From Pseudomonas aestuarii (GTDB lineage Bacteria; Pseudomonadota; Gammaproteobacteria; Pseudomonadales; Pseudomonadaceae), in NCBI RefSeq assembly GCF_027988105.1, contig NZ_JAQJZJ010000003.1, positions 62,001 through 126,000 on the forward strand: a DNA stretch of 64,000 nucleotides. The letters are read 5' to 3'. A program made the translations under genes and the position numbers. Under the pieces are notes generated by a model. It had not been told where the DNA came from and did no database searches. It worked only from the letters and a program-made list of their open reading frames with translations. This document shows positions 45,205 to 53,338 of this stretch, piece after piece; the stretch's first letter is position 1, and every line of letters begins with the position of its first letter.

Positions 45205-46157
45205 GCAATTTACCCCTAGCTAACTCGGCGCCCGTACGCTATCGCGTGATACATGAAACCCATTACGTCTACCAGTTCCCGGTGACGCTCTCGCAGCAAT
45301 ACCTGCATCTGACGCCACGCTCATTCGAATATCAGCAAACCGAGTCTCAGGCGATCCGGATTGATCCGCAGCAGGAGCATTTCCTCGACGCGCGGGATTA
45401 CTTTGGCAACCACACGCGCAACATCACCATCACCGAGTCGCACAAGGAACTCCTGGTGCATGCCGAGTCGACCGTGTTGCTCAGTCCGCGCCCAGGATTA
45501 GGGCAGATAAAAGGCAGCATGCCGTGGGAAGCACTGGTGCAGATGCTCCAGCAGATACGCAGCCCAGCGACGCTTGAGGCGGTGCGCTATCTCTATGACT
45601 CGCCCCATATCCAGTGCGGTTCCGAGCTAGCGGGCTATGCCCGCGACAGTTACAGCCCTGGCCGGCCGCATCTGGATGCCGCGCTGGACCTGACCCAGCG
45701 TATTTTTGACGATTTCGAATTTGACGAAACGGCCACCGAGATTTCCACGCCCTTGGCCGAGGTACTCAAAGGCCGGCGCGGTGTTTGTCAGGACTTCGCC
45801 CAATTGATGATTGGCTGCCTGCGCAGCCTCGGTCTCTCGGCGCGCTATGTCAGCGGTTATATCCTTACCCACCCGCCAGCCGGGCAGCCGCGGATGATCG
45901 GTGCTGATGCGTCACATGCCTGGGTTTCGGTGTTCTGCCCGCAGCTTGGCTGGGTCGACTTCGACCCGACCAACCGCTGCCTGGTCCAGTCGGAGCACAT
46001 TACTCTAGGCTGGGGGCGTGATTTCAGCGATGTGACGCCCCTGCGTGGTGTGGTGCTGGGCGGTGGCGAACAAGAGTTGCAGGTGCGGGTGACCGTCATC
46101 CCCTGCGCAGAGGAGCTGGCGGGAACCACGTCACTCGCTCACAGCAGTGCCGGCTGA
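45201..46157 (+). CDS. Transglutaminase-like family protein (cluster A)
   Basis: A 318-residue protein with an N-terminal bacterial transglutaminase-like domain (RYRVIHETHYVYQFPVTLSQ) and a papain-like core. The triad is visible: Cys in GVCQDFAQLMIGCLRSLGLS, His in DASHAWVSVF and Asp in WVDFDPTNRC. It probably acts as a peptidase or amidase rather than a cross-linker (inference). It is translationally coupled to the ATP-grasp/alpha-E gene and ends 80 bases from the convergent paralogue. Confidence 0.9.
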   Translation: MSNLPLANSAPVRYRVIHETHYVYQFPVTLSQQYLHLTPRSFEYQQTESQAIRIDPQQEHFLDARDYFGNHTRNITITESHKELLVHAESTVLLSPRPGLGQIKGSMPWEALVQMLQQIRSPATLEAVRYLYDSPHIQCGSELAGYARDSYSPGRPHLDAALDLTQRIFDDFEFDETATEISTPLAEVLKGRRGVCQDFAQLMIGCLRSLGLSARYVSGYILTHPPAGQPRMIGADASHAWVSVFCPQLGWVDFDPTNRCLVQSEHITLGWGRDFSDVTPLRGVVLGGGEQELQVRVTVIPCAEELAGTTSLAHSSAG

Positions 46158-46237
46158 GCATGTGCCGAGGCTGGAGGCCGTAGCAGGGCAGTGATGAACC
46201 CCGCGCCTGGCGCTGTCGAGTACTCATCCGGCTGATG

Positions 46238-47047
46238 TTATTGCTGTTGCACCTGCAGCAGCGGAGAAACCTCCACTTCAACTTCTACATGCGCGTGCAT
46301 CTGCTCGGTGCCACCGCCCCGGCGCATGCCGCGTACCGGGCAGGCATCCAGGTAATCGCGGCCGACCGCCAGCTTCAAATGACGCTCCGGCTTGGCCAGG
46401 CAGTTGGTTACATCGAAACTGTACCAGGCACCATCCAGCCAGGCTTCGGCCCAGGCATGGCTGGCCAGGTGGTCGTCGCTGTCGGTGTACAGATAGCCCG
46501 AGGCATAGCGTGCCGGAATGCCGAGGCTGCGCGCACAGGCGAGAAAGGCATGGGCATGGTCCTGACACACCCCTTGCTGGCCGGCGAAGGCCTCAATCGC
46601 GCTGGTTTCCACCGCGGTACTGCCGGTCAGGTAGCTGATGTGGCCATGCAAAGCATGCATCAGGTCGATCAAGGCGCTGCGGTCGCGACGTTGTTTGCAG
46701 TGCTGTTGGGCGAACTCGCGCAAGGCTGCATCCGCCTCGGTCAGGCGAGTGAAGCGCAGGAACGGCAGCGCCGACTGGCGCTCGTGCTCGCACTCACGCT
46801 GTTCATCGATCTCGACCAGGCCACGGGCACCGATGACGATGGATTCATGGGGCTCATCCATGGTCAGCACATGCAGGATGTTGCCGTACGGGTCAAGCTG
46901 AGCGCGCACCGGGCGCGGCAGGTTGAGCTGCCAGCTGAGCACGCGCTGGCGTTCACTGTCGTGCGGGGTCAGGCGCAGGTACTGGATGCTCGTGCGTACC
47001 TGGCTGGCATAGCGATAGGTGGTGTCGTGGCTGATGGACAGTCTCAT
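46238..47047 (-). CDS. Transglutaminase-like family protein (cluster B)
   Basis: A 269-residue paralogue of the preceding protein. It starts MRLSISHDTTYRYASQVRTS and keeps the triad: Cys in GVCQDHAHAFLACARSLGIP, His in ASHAWAEAWL and Asp in YSFDVTNC. Last gene of the minus-strand set; its start overlaps the alpha-E stop by four bases. In many genomes an Anbu proteasome-like gene follows here; none is present in the 80-base convergent gap. Confidence 0.9.
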   Translation of the reverse strand: MRLSISHDTTYRYASQVRTSIQYLRLTPHDSERQRVLSWQLNLPRPVRAQLDPYGNILHVLTMDEPHESIVIGARGLVEIDEQRECEHERQSALPFLRFTRLTEADAALREFAQQHCKQRRDRSALIDLMHALHGHISYLTGSTAVETSAIEAFAGQQGVCQDHAHAFLACARSLGIPARYASGYLYTDSDDHLASHAWAEAWLDGAWYSFDVTNCLAKPERHLKLAVGRDYLDACPVRGMRRGGGTEQMHAHVEVEVEVSPLLQVQQQ

Positions 47048-47994
47048 GCGACCTCCAGGTAGGAACTGTGGATGGCTTGGCCCAGGTCGCGCACCAACAG
47101 GATGAAGTCGGTGAGCCAGGCATGCAGGCCTTCGTCCAGCACCTCGTCAATGCTCGTATAGCGCAGACGGGCTTCCAGTTCGGCCGCCAGGCGCTGGGCC
47201 GGACGACCATTCTCGCCAGGCAGGCTGGCGAGCATCAGGTGCAGCTCATCCATGCAGGCGCGCAGGGAGCGCGGAATGTCGGGGCGTAACAGCAGCAGTT
47301 CCGAGACCTTGCGCGTACCCGGCGAGCCGCGATAGATCTCGGCGAAGGCCTCGTACGAGGACAGTGCGCGGAGCAAGGCGCTCCACTGATAGTAGCTGCG
47401 CGCCGGGCGGCCATCGACTTCGTCGATGTCCTCGCCGAGCATCTCGTAGCGCGCATCGAGCAGACGCAAGGTGTTGTCCGCCCGCTCGATGAAGGTCCCC
47501 AGACGAATGAAACGGTAGGGGTCGCCGCGCATGATGGTGCCAGAGGTGGCGCCATGAAACAGGTGCGAACGCTCCTTGACCCACTCACAGAAGCGGCTGA
47601 TGCCGTAGCGTCCAAGCCCCTGTTCGGCGATGCCGCGAATCTCCAGCCAGGTGGCGTTGATGTTCTCCCACATCTCGGCGGTGATCCGTCCGCGCACGCC
47701 GTGGGCATTGCTGCGCGCCGCGCCCAGGCAGCTGTAGATGCTCGCCGGATTGTCGGCATCCAGGGCGAAGAAATGCAGCATGCGCTCGCCGTGCAGCTGG
47801 CCATGGCGTGCCATGTACTCTTCCAGGGTGCCGGTAATAACCAGCGGCATGGCCAGTTCTTCCAGGCCATCGCCACGGCCGTCTTGCGGCATCAGCGACA
47901 GCAAGTAACTGACATCGAGCATGCGCGCGAGGTTTTCCGCACGCTCCAGATAGCGCGACATCCAGTACAGATCAGAGGCAGTTCTACTCAGCAT
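47044..47994 (-). CDS. Alpha-E domain-containing protein (DUF403)
   Basis: A 316-residue, nearly all-helical protein of the alpha-E family. It starts MLSRTASDLYWMSRYLERAE, very like the second half of the fusion at 42628 (RMAENLFWLGRNTERCDN). Family biochemistry is not established; it always travels with the permuted ATP-grasp protein. It overlaps that gene by 11 bases and the transglutaminase gene by four, so the set is translationally coupled. Confidence 0.9.
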   Translation of the reverse strand: MLSRTASDLYWMSRYLERAENLARMLDVSYLLSLMPQDGRGDGLEELAMPLVITGTLEEYMARHGQLHGERMLHFFALDADNPASIYSCLGAARSNAHGVRGRITAEMWENINATWLEIRGIAEQGLGRYGISRFCEWVKERSHLFHGATSGTIMRGDPYRFIRLGTFIERADNTLRLLDARYEMLGEDIDEVDGRPARSYYQWSALLRALSSYEAFAEIYRGSPGTRKVSELLLLRPDIPRSLRACMDELHLMLASLPGENGRPAQRLAAELEARLRYTSIDEVLDEGLHAWLTDFILLVRDLGQAIHSSYLEVA

Positions 47995-49408
47995 TTTTCA
48001 AGTCCTCTACCACCCAAGTATCCTTGGTGCCGCCACCTTGCGACGAGTTGACCACCAGCGAGCCTTCGCGCAGGGCCACGCGGGTCAGCCCTCCCGGCAC
48101 CAGGCGCACTTCGCGACCGGACAGAACGAACGGGCGCAGGTCGATATGCCGCGGCGCGATGCCGTTCTCGACAAAGGTCGGGCAGGTCGACAGGCACAGG
48201 GTCGGCTGGGCGATATAGGCCTCGGGCCTGGCGATCAGGCGGGCGCGGAAGGTTTCGATCTCGGCCTTGCTCGCGGCCGGCCCGACCAGCATGCCGTAGC
48301 CACCGGAACCCTGGGTTTCCTTGACCACCAGTTCAGCCAGATTGGCCAGCACATGGGACAGGTCGGCCGGCTTGCTGCACTGCCAGGTCGGCACGTTCTT
48401 GAGGATCGGCTCCTCGTCCAGGTAGAAGCGGATCATCTCGGTGACGTAGGGGTAGGTCGACTTGTCGTCCGCTACCCCGGTGCCGATGGCATTGGCCAGC
48501 ACCACATTGCCCGAGCGGTAGGCCGACAGCAGCCCGGGCACGCCGAGCATGGAATCCGGATTGAAGGCCAGCGGATCGAGGAAGTCGTCATCCAGGCGCC
48601 GGTAGATCACGTCCACCTGTTTGGCCCCGGCGGTGGTGCGCATATAGACCTTGTCGTCACGCACGAACAGGTCCGCGCCCTCGACCAGCTCCACCCCCAT
48701 TTCCCGCGACAGGAAGGCATGCTCGAAATAGGCACTGTTGAAGCGGCCCGGGGTCAGCACCACCACATTGGGGTTATCCAGCGGGCTGGAGGTCTTCAGG
48801 GTCTCGAGCAGCAGGTTCGGGTAATGGTTGATGGGGGCGATGCGTTGCGCGGCAAACAGCTCGGGAAACAGGCGCATCATCATCTTGCGGTCTTCGAGCA
48901 TGTAGCTGACGCCGCTCGGCGTGCGCAGGTTGTCTTCCAGCACGTAGTAGCTGCCATCGCCATCGCGCACCAGATCGACCCCGGCGATGTGCGCATAGAG
49001 GTCGCGGTGCAGGTCGAGGCCCTGCATGGCGATCTGGTAGCCCTCGTTGGCCAGCACTTGCTCGGCCGGGATGATCCCGGCCTTGATGATGCGCTGATCA
49101 TGATAGAGATCGGCGAGGAACATGTTCAGCGCCTGCACGCGCTGGATGCAGCCGCGCTCGATCATGCGCCACTCGCTGGCCGGAATGCTGCGCGGAATGG
49201 TGTCGAAGGGGATCAGCCGCTCGGTGCCCTGCTCATCGCCATACAGGGTGAAGGTGATGCCGGCGCGGTGAAACAGCAGATCCGCTTCGCGGCGGCGCAG
49301 GGCCAGTTGTTCTGGAGGGATTGCCGCCAGCCATCGGGCGAATTCTAGATAGTGAGGGCGACACTCACCCTGTGCATCGTACATTTCATCGTAGTACTTG
49401 CGATCCAT
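47984..49408 (-). CDS. Circularly permuted type 2 ATP-grasp protein
   Basis: A 474-residue stand-alone version of the ATP-grasp module (DUF404/407). Characteristic segments are LYGDEQGTERLIPFDTIPRS, LEDNLRTPSGVSYMLEDRKM and VYRRLDDDFLDPLAF-like IYRRLDDDFLDPLAFN, with LVPGGLTRVALREGSLVVNS near the end. It probably catalyses ATP-dependent carboxylate-amine ligation of an unknown substrate. First gene of cluster B, preceded by a gene-free region of about 440 bases shared with the divergent CheB/CheR gene. Confidence 0.92.
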   Translation of the reverse strand: MDRKYYDEMYDAQGECRPHYLEFARWLAAIPPEQLALRRREADLLFHRAGITFTLYGDEQGTERLIPFDTIPRSIPASEWRMIERGCIQRVQALNMFLADLYHDQRIIKAGIIPAEQVLANEGYQIAMQGLDLHRDLYAHIAGVDLVRDGDGSYYVLEDNLRTPSGVSYMLEDRKMMMRLFPELFAAQRIAPINHYPNLLLETLKTSSPLDNPNVVVLTPGRFNSAYFEHAFLSREMGVELVEGADLFVRDDKVYMRTTAGAKQVDVIYRRLDDDFLDPLAFNPDSMLGVPGLLSAYRSGNVVLANAIGTGVADDKSTYPYVTEMIRFYLDEEPILKNVPTWQCSKPADLSHVLANLAELVVKETQGSGGYGMLVGPAASKAEIETFRARLIARPEAYIAQPTLCLSTCPTFVENGIAPRHIDLRPFVLSGREVRLVPGGLTRVALREGSLVVNSSQGGGTKDTWVVEDLKNAE

Positions 49409-49845
49409 ACCGCATTCCTCATCCGCTTATGACCATCACTATCGCAAATCGCCAAGCCTGTGCCATCTAGAAATTTGCTTTATTTAACAAAGCTGAGAAT
49501 TCGCAAAATACCGAGGGGGTGATTTGTCATTATCAAAATTCGCCAACGGTTGCCGCAGCGTGCAGCGCACGTCGACTTGTGTCGAGGCGCTTCTGGCCGG
49601 TTAGATTCGCCAGGCAGGGGAGGCGGCTAGCAGCGGGGCTGAGCTGGAGGCAGCCGCACTCATAACAATCGGTATTCATAGCCAGCGCTCATCTGCCCGC
49701 GGGTCCTGTTACCTGTACTGGAGTCTGGTCACATTCCTCAGGCCAATTGACGAGTCAATTGGCCTGAGTGAAGGGAAGTAATGGGCTGGCGTGCAATCGT
49801 CTGGAAGCCAGCGTTACACTCCACGTTGAATTCAAGGTGTGGATC
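49409..49845. other. Divergent intergenic region with a perfect palindrome
   Basis: About 437 bases between the divergent ATP-grasp and CheB/CheR genes, containing no supportable gene. Relatively AT-rich near 49470-49550, where the promoter of cluster B is likely. A perfect 13-base stem palindrome lies at 49738-49767. Confidence 0.55.
49738..49767. repeat. Perfect 13-base stem palindrome upstream of the CheB/CheR gene
   Basis: TCAGGCCAATTGA and TCAATTGGCCTGA flank a four-base CGAG loop. It lies about 80 bases before the ATG at 49846. There is no T-run after it, so it is more likely an operator or an mRNA hairpin than a terminator. Confidence 0.75.
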
Positions 49846-52800
49846 ATGGCGAAAAGAAAAAAAGGCTCCGTCAAAATGACGCAAGAGCCGAGTGGCGCTC
49901 GGGCTGTTGAGGGTAAGTCGACTGCCGACAGCAAGGCGGAACTACCCGCGATGCCCGCCGGCACTGCGTCGAGCTTCCCGGTAGTGGGGATTGGCGCCTC
50001 TGCCGGTGGGCTGGCTGCGTTCGAGGCGTTTTTTTCCGGCATGCCGACCGACAGCAATCCGAACATGGCTTTCGTGCTGGTACAGCACCTGGCGCCTGAT
50101 TATAAAAGCATGCTCACGGATCTGATTGGGCGCTTCACCCGTATGCAGGTCTTCGAGGTGGTGGATGGCATGCAGGTACAGCCAAACTGCGCTTACATAA
50201 TCCCGCCCAACCACGACATGGCTTTTATCAATGGCACCTTGCAATTGCTGTCTCCTGTCGAGCCACGCGGTCAGCGCCTGCCTATCGATTTTTTCTTCCG
50301 TTCGCTGGCTCTCGATCAGCGGGAACGGGCTATAGGTATCGTGCTCTCCGGTACAGGCAGCGATGGCACCTTGGGCGGGCGGGCGATCAAGGCCGAAGGT
50401 GGCATGTTCATGGCTCAGGATCCCGACTCTGCGGAATTCGACGGCATGCCGCGTAGCGCCATTGCGACCGGGCTGGTCGATTATGTGCTGCCGCCGGCCG
50501 AGATGCCGGTACAGCTCATGGCTTACGTTGCCCATGCCTTCGGCAAGCCGCCGCTGTTGGCCAGTATCCCGATATCCAGGGCAGAAGACGCCTTGAAGAA
50601 GATATTCATTGCGCTGCGTACCCATGTTGGCCATGACTTTTCACAGTACAAACCGAGTACCGTCTTGCGCCGCATTGAGCGGCGCATGGCGGTCCATCAG
50701 CTTGAGAGCATCGACAGCTACGTCAGGTATTTGCACCAGTCGCCGAGTGAGGTGGAGTCGCTATTTCGCGACTTGTTGATCGGTGTGACCAATTTCTTCC
50801 GTGATCCGGCAGCGTTCAAGACGCTTGAGGAACTGGCTATCCCCCAGATTTTCGCCGATAACCCACCGGGATCGGCGATCAGGGTCTGGTCCACCGGCTG
50901 CTCAACCGGCGAGGAGGCCTACTCGCTGGCCATCCTCTTGCAGGAACACCGCGAGACGCTCAAGCAGGATTACACGGTTCAGGTATTCGCCACCGACATT
51001 GATAGCCGCGCGATCGCCACGGCGCGCACTGGGATTTACCCGACCAGCATAACCGCCGACATGAGCCCTGAACGGCTGAAGCGGTTTTTCACCCTTGAGC
51101 CTGACGGCAGTGGCTACCGAATTCACAAAAGCATCCGGGATATGCTGGTCTTTTCCGAACAGGACCTGATCAAGGATCCGCCGTTTTCCAGGCTTGACCT
51201 GATTTGCTGTCGCAACCTGCTGATTTATCTGGGGGCGGAATTACAGCGCAAAGTCATTCCGCTGTTTCACTACGCACTGAACCCGGGCGGCATCTTGTTT
51301 CTTGGCACCTCCGAAGGTATCGGCGATTTTGACGACCTGTTCAGCGTGCTTGATCGCAAGGCGAAGCTGTATCAGCGCAAGGAAGACTTCCATGGCATGC
51401 ATCGCACCTTCCTCAGCCGATTTCTGTCGCCGGCGACCGCCACTGACATGATCAGCCTTGCGCGCTCTCCGGGTAATACCAAGGTGGTGTTTCCGAGCAA
51501 ATTGCCGCTGCGCGAGATGACCGAACAGGCGCTCTTGCAGCACCTCGCGGCAGTCGCAGCGCTGGTCAACGCTCAAGGCGATATTCTCTACCTGCATGGC
51601 CGCAGCGGCATGTACCTGGAGCCTGCACCGGGCGAGGCGGGTATCAACAATATCCTCAAGATGGCGCGCGAGGGCTTGCGTTCCAACCTGGCCAAGTGCC
51701 TGCACCAGGCAGTGGCCAGCAAACACAGCGTTGGGCTCAAGGCGCTGCAGGTCAAGACCAACGGCCACTTCACCCCGGTCAACCTGACTATCTGCCCGGT
51801 GAGGTCAGGCCCCGCCGCCACCACGGATGCATCCCTGTTTTTGGTGATTCTGGAGGAGGCGCCCGTATTGAACGCGCCCCAGGTGCAGCAGATTGCCGCG
51901 CCTGCAGGTGTACCTGGCGAGGGTCACGATGAGGGAATGGACGCGCGTCTCCAGTCGCTCCAGCAGGAGCTGCAAAGTAAGGAAGGCTACCTGCAGAGCA
52001 CCATCGAGGCGCTGGAGACCTCCACCGAAGAACTCAAATCCTCCAATGAGGAAATGCAGTCGGTCAACGAGGAGCTGCAATCCACCAACGAGGAATTGGA
52101 AACCTCGAAGGAAGAGTTGCAGTCGGTCAATGAGGAACTGGCGACCATCAACGCCGAACTGCAGACCAAGGTGCTCGAATTGTCACGAGCCAACAACGAC
52201 ATGAACAACCTGCTGGCCGGCACCGGTATCGGCACGGTCTTCGTTGACCTCAATCTGCGTATTCTGCGTTTCACGCCGGCGGCTTCGCGGATCATCAACC
52301 TGATCCCGAGTGATGTCGGTCGACCAGTTGGACACATCGTTTCCAATCTGCTCGGCTACGACCGCCTGGTGGCCGATGTGAAGGCTGTGCTGGATACCTT
52401 GACGCCCAAAGAGGTCGATGTGCAAACCGTGGAAGGGCGCTGGTACAAGATGCGCATTCTGCCGTACCGCACGCTGGACAATGTGATCGAAGGGGCAGTG
52501 ATCACCTACGTCGATATCAATGAACACGAAACGCTGCGGCTCAATGAGGAGCGTTACCGGCTGGCGGCCAAGGCTGCAAGAGACGTCATTTGGGATTGGG
52601 ACATCATCAAGGGCGAACAGCGCTGGAATGAGGCGGGAGTCCCGCTGTTTGGCTGGAGCGATATCGTCTCCGCGCCACAATCGATCAGCTGGTGGCTAGA
52701 ACGTATCCATCCGGATGATCGCCAGCGGGTCAACGACGGTATCCACGCCGCCGTGGCCGATCTCTCGCGCACGCACTGGGAAGATGAATATCGCTTTCGC

Positions 52801-53277
52801 AAGGCCGATGGGGCTTATGCAACCGTACTCGACCGTGGGTTCGTCCTGCGTAACGCGAGCGGACAGGCCATTCGCATGATCGGGACAATGCTCAATATCA
52901 CTGAGCGCAGACAGGCTGAAGAGGCGCTACGGGTCAATGAGGCGCGCCTACGGGTGGCCCTTGATGCTACGCCTGTTGTGGTATTCAATCAGGACAAGGA
53001 ATTACGTTACACATGGATCTATAATTCTAAATTGGCGGTGCCTTCTGGTGAGTTTCTCGGCAAAACCGATGCCGACCTGCTGCCTGCAGAGACCGCAGCC
53101 AGCATGACTGTAATCAAACGGCAAGTACTGGAAAGCGGGGAGGGGACCCGGCAGCGCGTTCACAGCAATATGTATGGCAAACCAACCCCGTGTGATTTGA
53201 CCGTTGAACCATTGTGCGATGATTCGGGCACCATCATCGGTATAACCGGAGCATCAATCGAGGTCACCGATCAGTAG
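49846..53277 (+). CDS. CheB-CheR-coiled coil-PAS signalling protein (no kinase)
   Basis: A 1143-residue cytosolic protein. CheB-type methylesterase domain (about 45-235) with Ser52 in GIGASAGGL, His in VQHLAPDYKS and Asp in SGTGSDGTLG. CheR-type methyltransferase (about 255-520) with SAM-binding WSTGCSTGEEAYSLAIL. A coiled coil (about 705-778) of repeating SxNEELQ-like heptads (STNEELETSKEELQSVNEEL) is followed by two or three PAS domains to the end. There is no receiver or histidine kinase domain, although many relatives carry a kinase. MAKRKKG at 49846 is taken as start; a GTG at 49768 is possible. The next gene encodes a PAS-GGDEF-EAL protein. Confidence 0.88.
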   Translation: MAKRKKGSVKMTQEPSGARAVEGKSTADSKAELPAMPAGTASSFPVVGIGASAGGLAAFEAFFSGMPTDSNPNMAFVLVQHLAPDYKSMLTDLIGRFTRMQVFEVVDGMQVQPNCAYIIPPNHDMAFINGTLQLLSPVEPRGQRLPIDFFFRSLALDQRERAIGIVLSGTGSDGTLGGRAIKAEGGMFMAQDPDSAEFDGMPRSAIATGLVDYVLPPAEMPVQLMAYVAHAFGKPPLLASIPISRAEDALKKIFIALRTHVGHDFSQYKPSTVLRRIERRMAVHQLESIDSYVRYLHQSPSEVESLFRDLLIGVTNFFRDPAAFKTLEELAIPQIFADNPPGSAIRVWSTGCSTGEEAYSLAILLQEHRETLKQDYTVQVFATDIDSRAIATARTGIYPTSITADMSPERLKRFFTLEPDGSGYRIHKSIRDMLVFSEQDLIKDPPFSRLDLICCRNLLIYLGAELQRKVIPLFHYALNPGGILFLGTSEGIGDFDDLFSVLDRKAKLYQRKEDFHGMHRTFLSRFLSPATATDMISLARSPGNTKVVFPSKLPLREMTEQALLQHLAAVAALVNAQGDILYLHGRSGMYLEPAPGEAGINNILKMAREGLRSNLAKCLHQAVASKHSVGLKALQVKTNGHFTPVNLTICPVRSGPAATTDASLFLVILEEAPVLNAPQVQQIAAPAGVPGEGHDEGMDARLQSLQQELQSKEGYLQSTIEALETSTEELKSSNEEMQSVNEELQSTNEELETSKEELQSVNEELATINAELQTKVLELSRANNDMNNLLAGTGIGTVFVDLNLRILRFTPAASRIINLIPSDVGRPVGHIVSNLLGYDRLVADVKAVLDTLTPKEVDVQTVEGRWYKMRILPYRTLDNVIEGAVITYVDINEHETLRLNEERYRLAAKAARDVIWDWDIIKGEQRWNEAGVPLFGWSDIVSAPQSISWWLERIHPDDRQRVNDGIHAAVADLSRTHWEDEYRFRKADGAYATVLDRGFVLRNASGQAIRMIGTMLNITERRQAEEALRVNEARLRVALDATPVVVFNQDKELRYTWIYNSKLAVPSGEFLGKTDADLLPAETAASMTVIKRQVLESGEGTRQRVHSNMYGKPTPCDLTVEPLCDDSGTIIGITGASIEVTDQ

Positions 53278-53338
53278 CGTCAGGATGTAGTTCACGCAAG
53301 ACTTAATCCACACTTGCAGGGTGAATAAGGGTTGCCGA

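Noticed and set aside
48038-49348. Open frame of 436 codons on the plus strand
   Set aside because: Antisense of the ATP-grasp gene, which has clear family motifs on the minus strand.
51961-52180. Tandem repeat-like GAGGAACTG/AACGAGGAG strings
   Set aside because: These encode the heptad coiled coil of the CheB-CheR protein, so they are explained by protein structure and are not a DNA repeat element.
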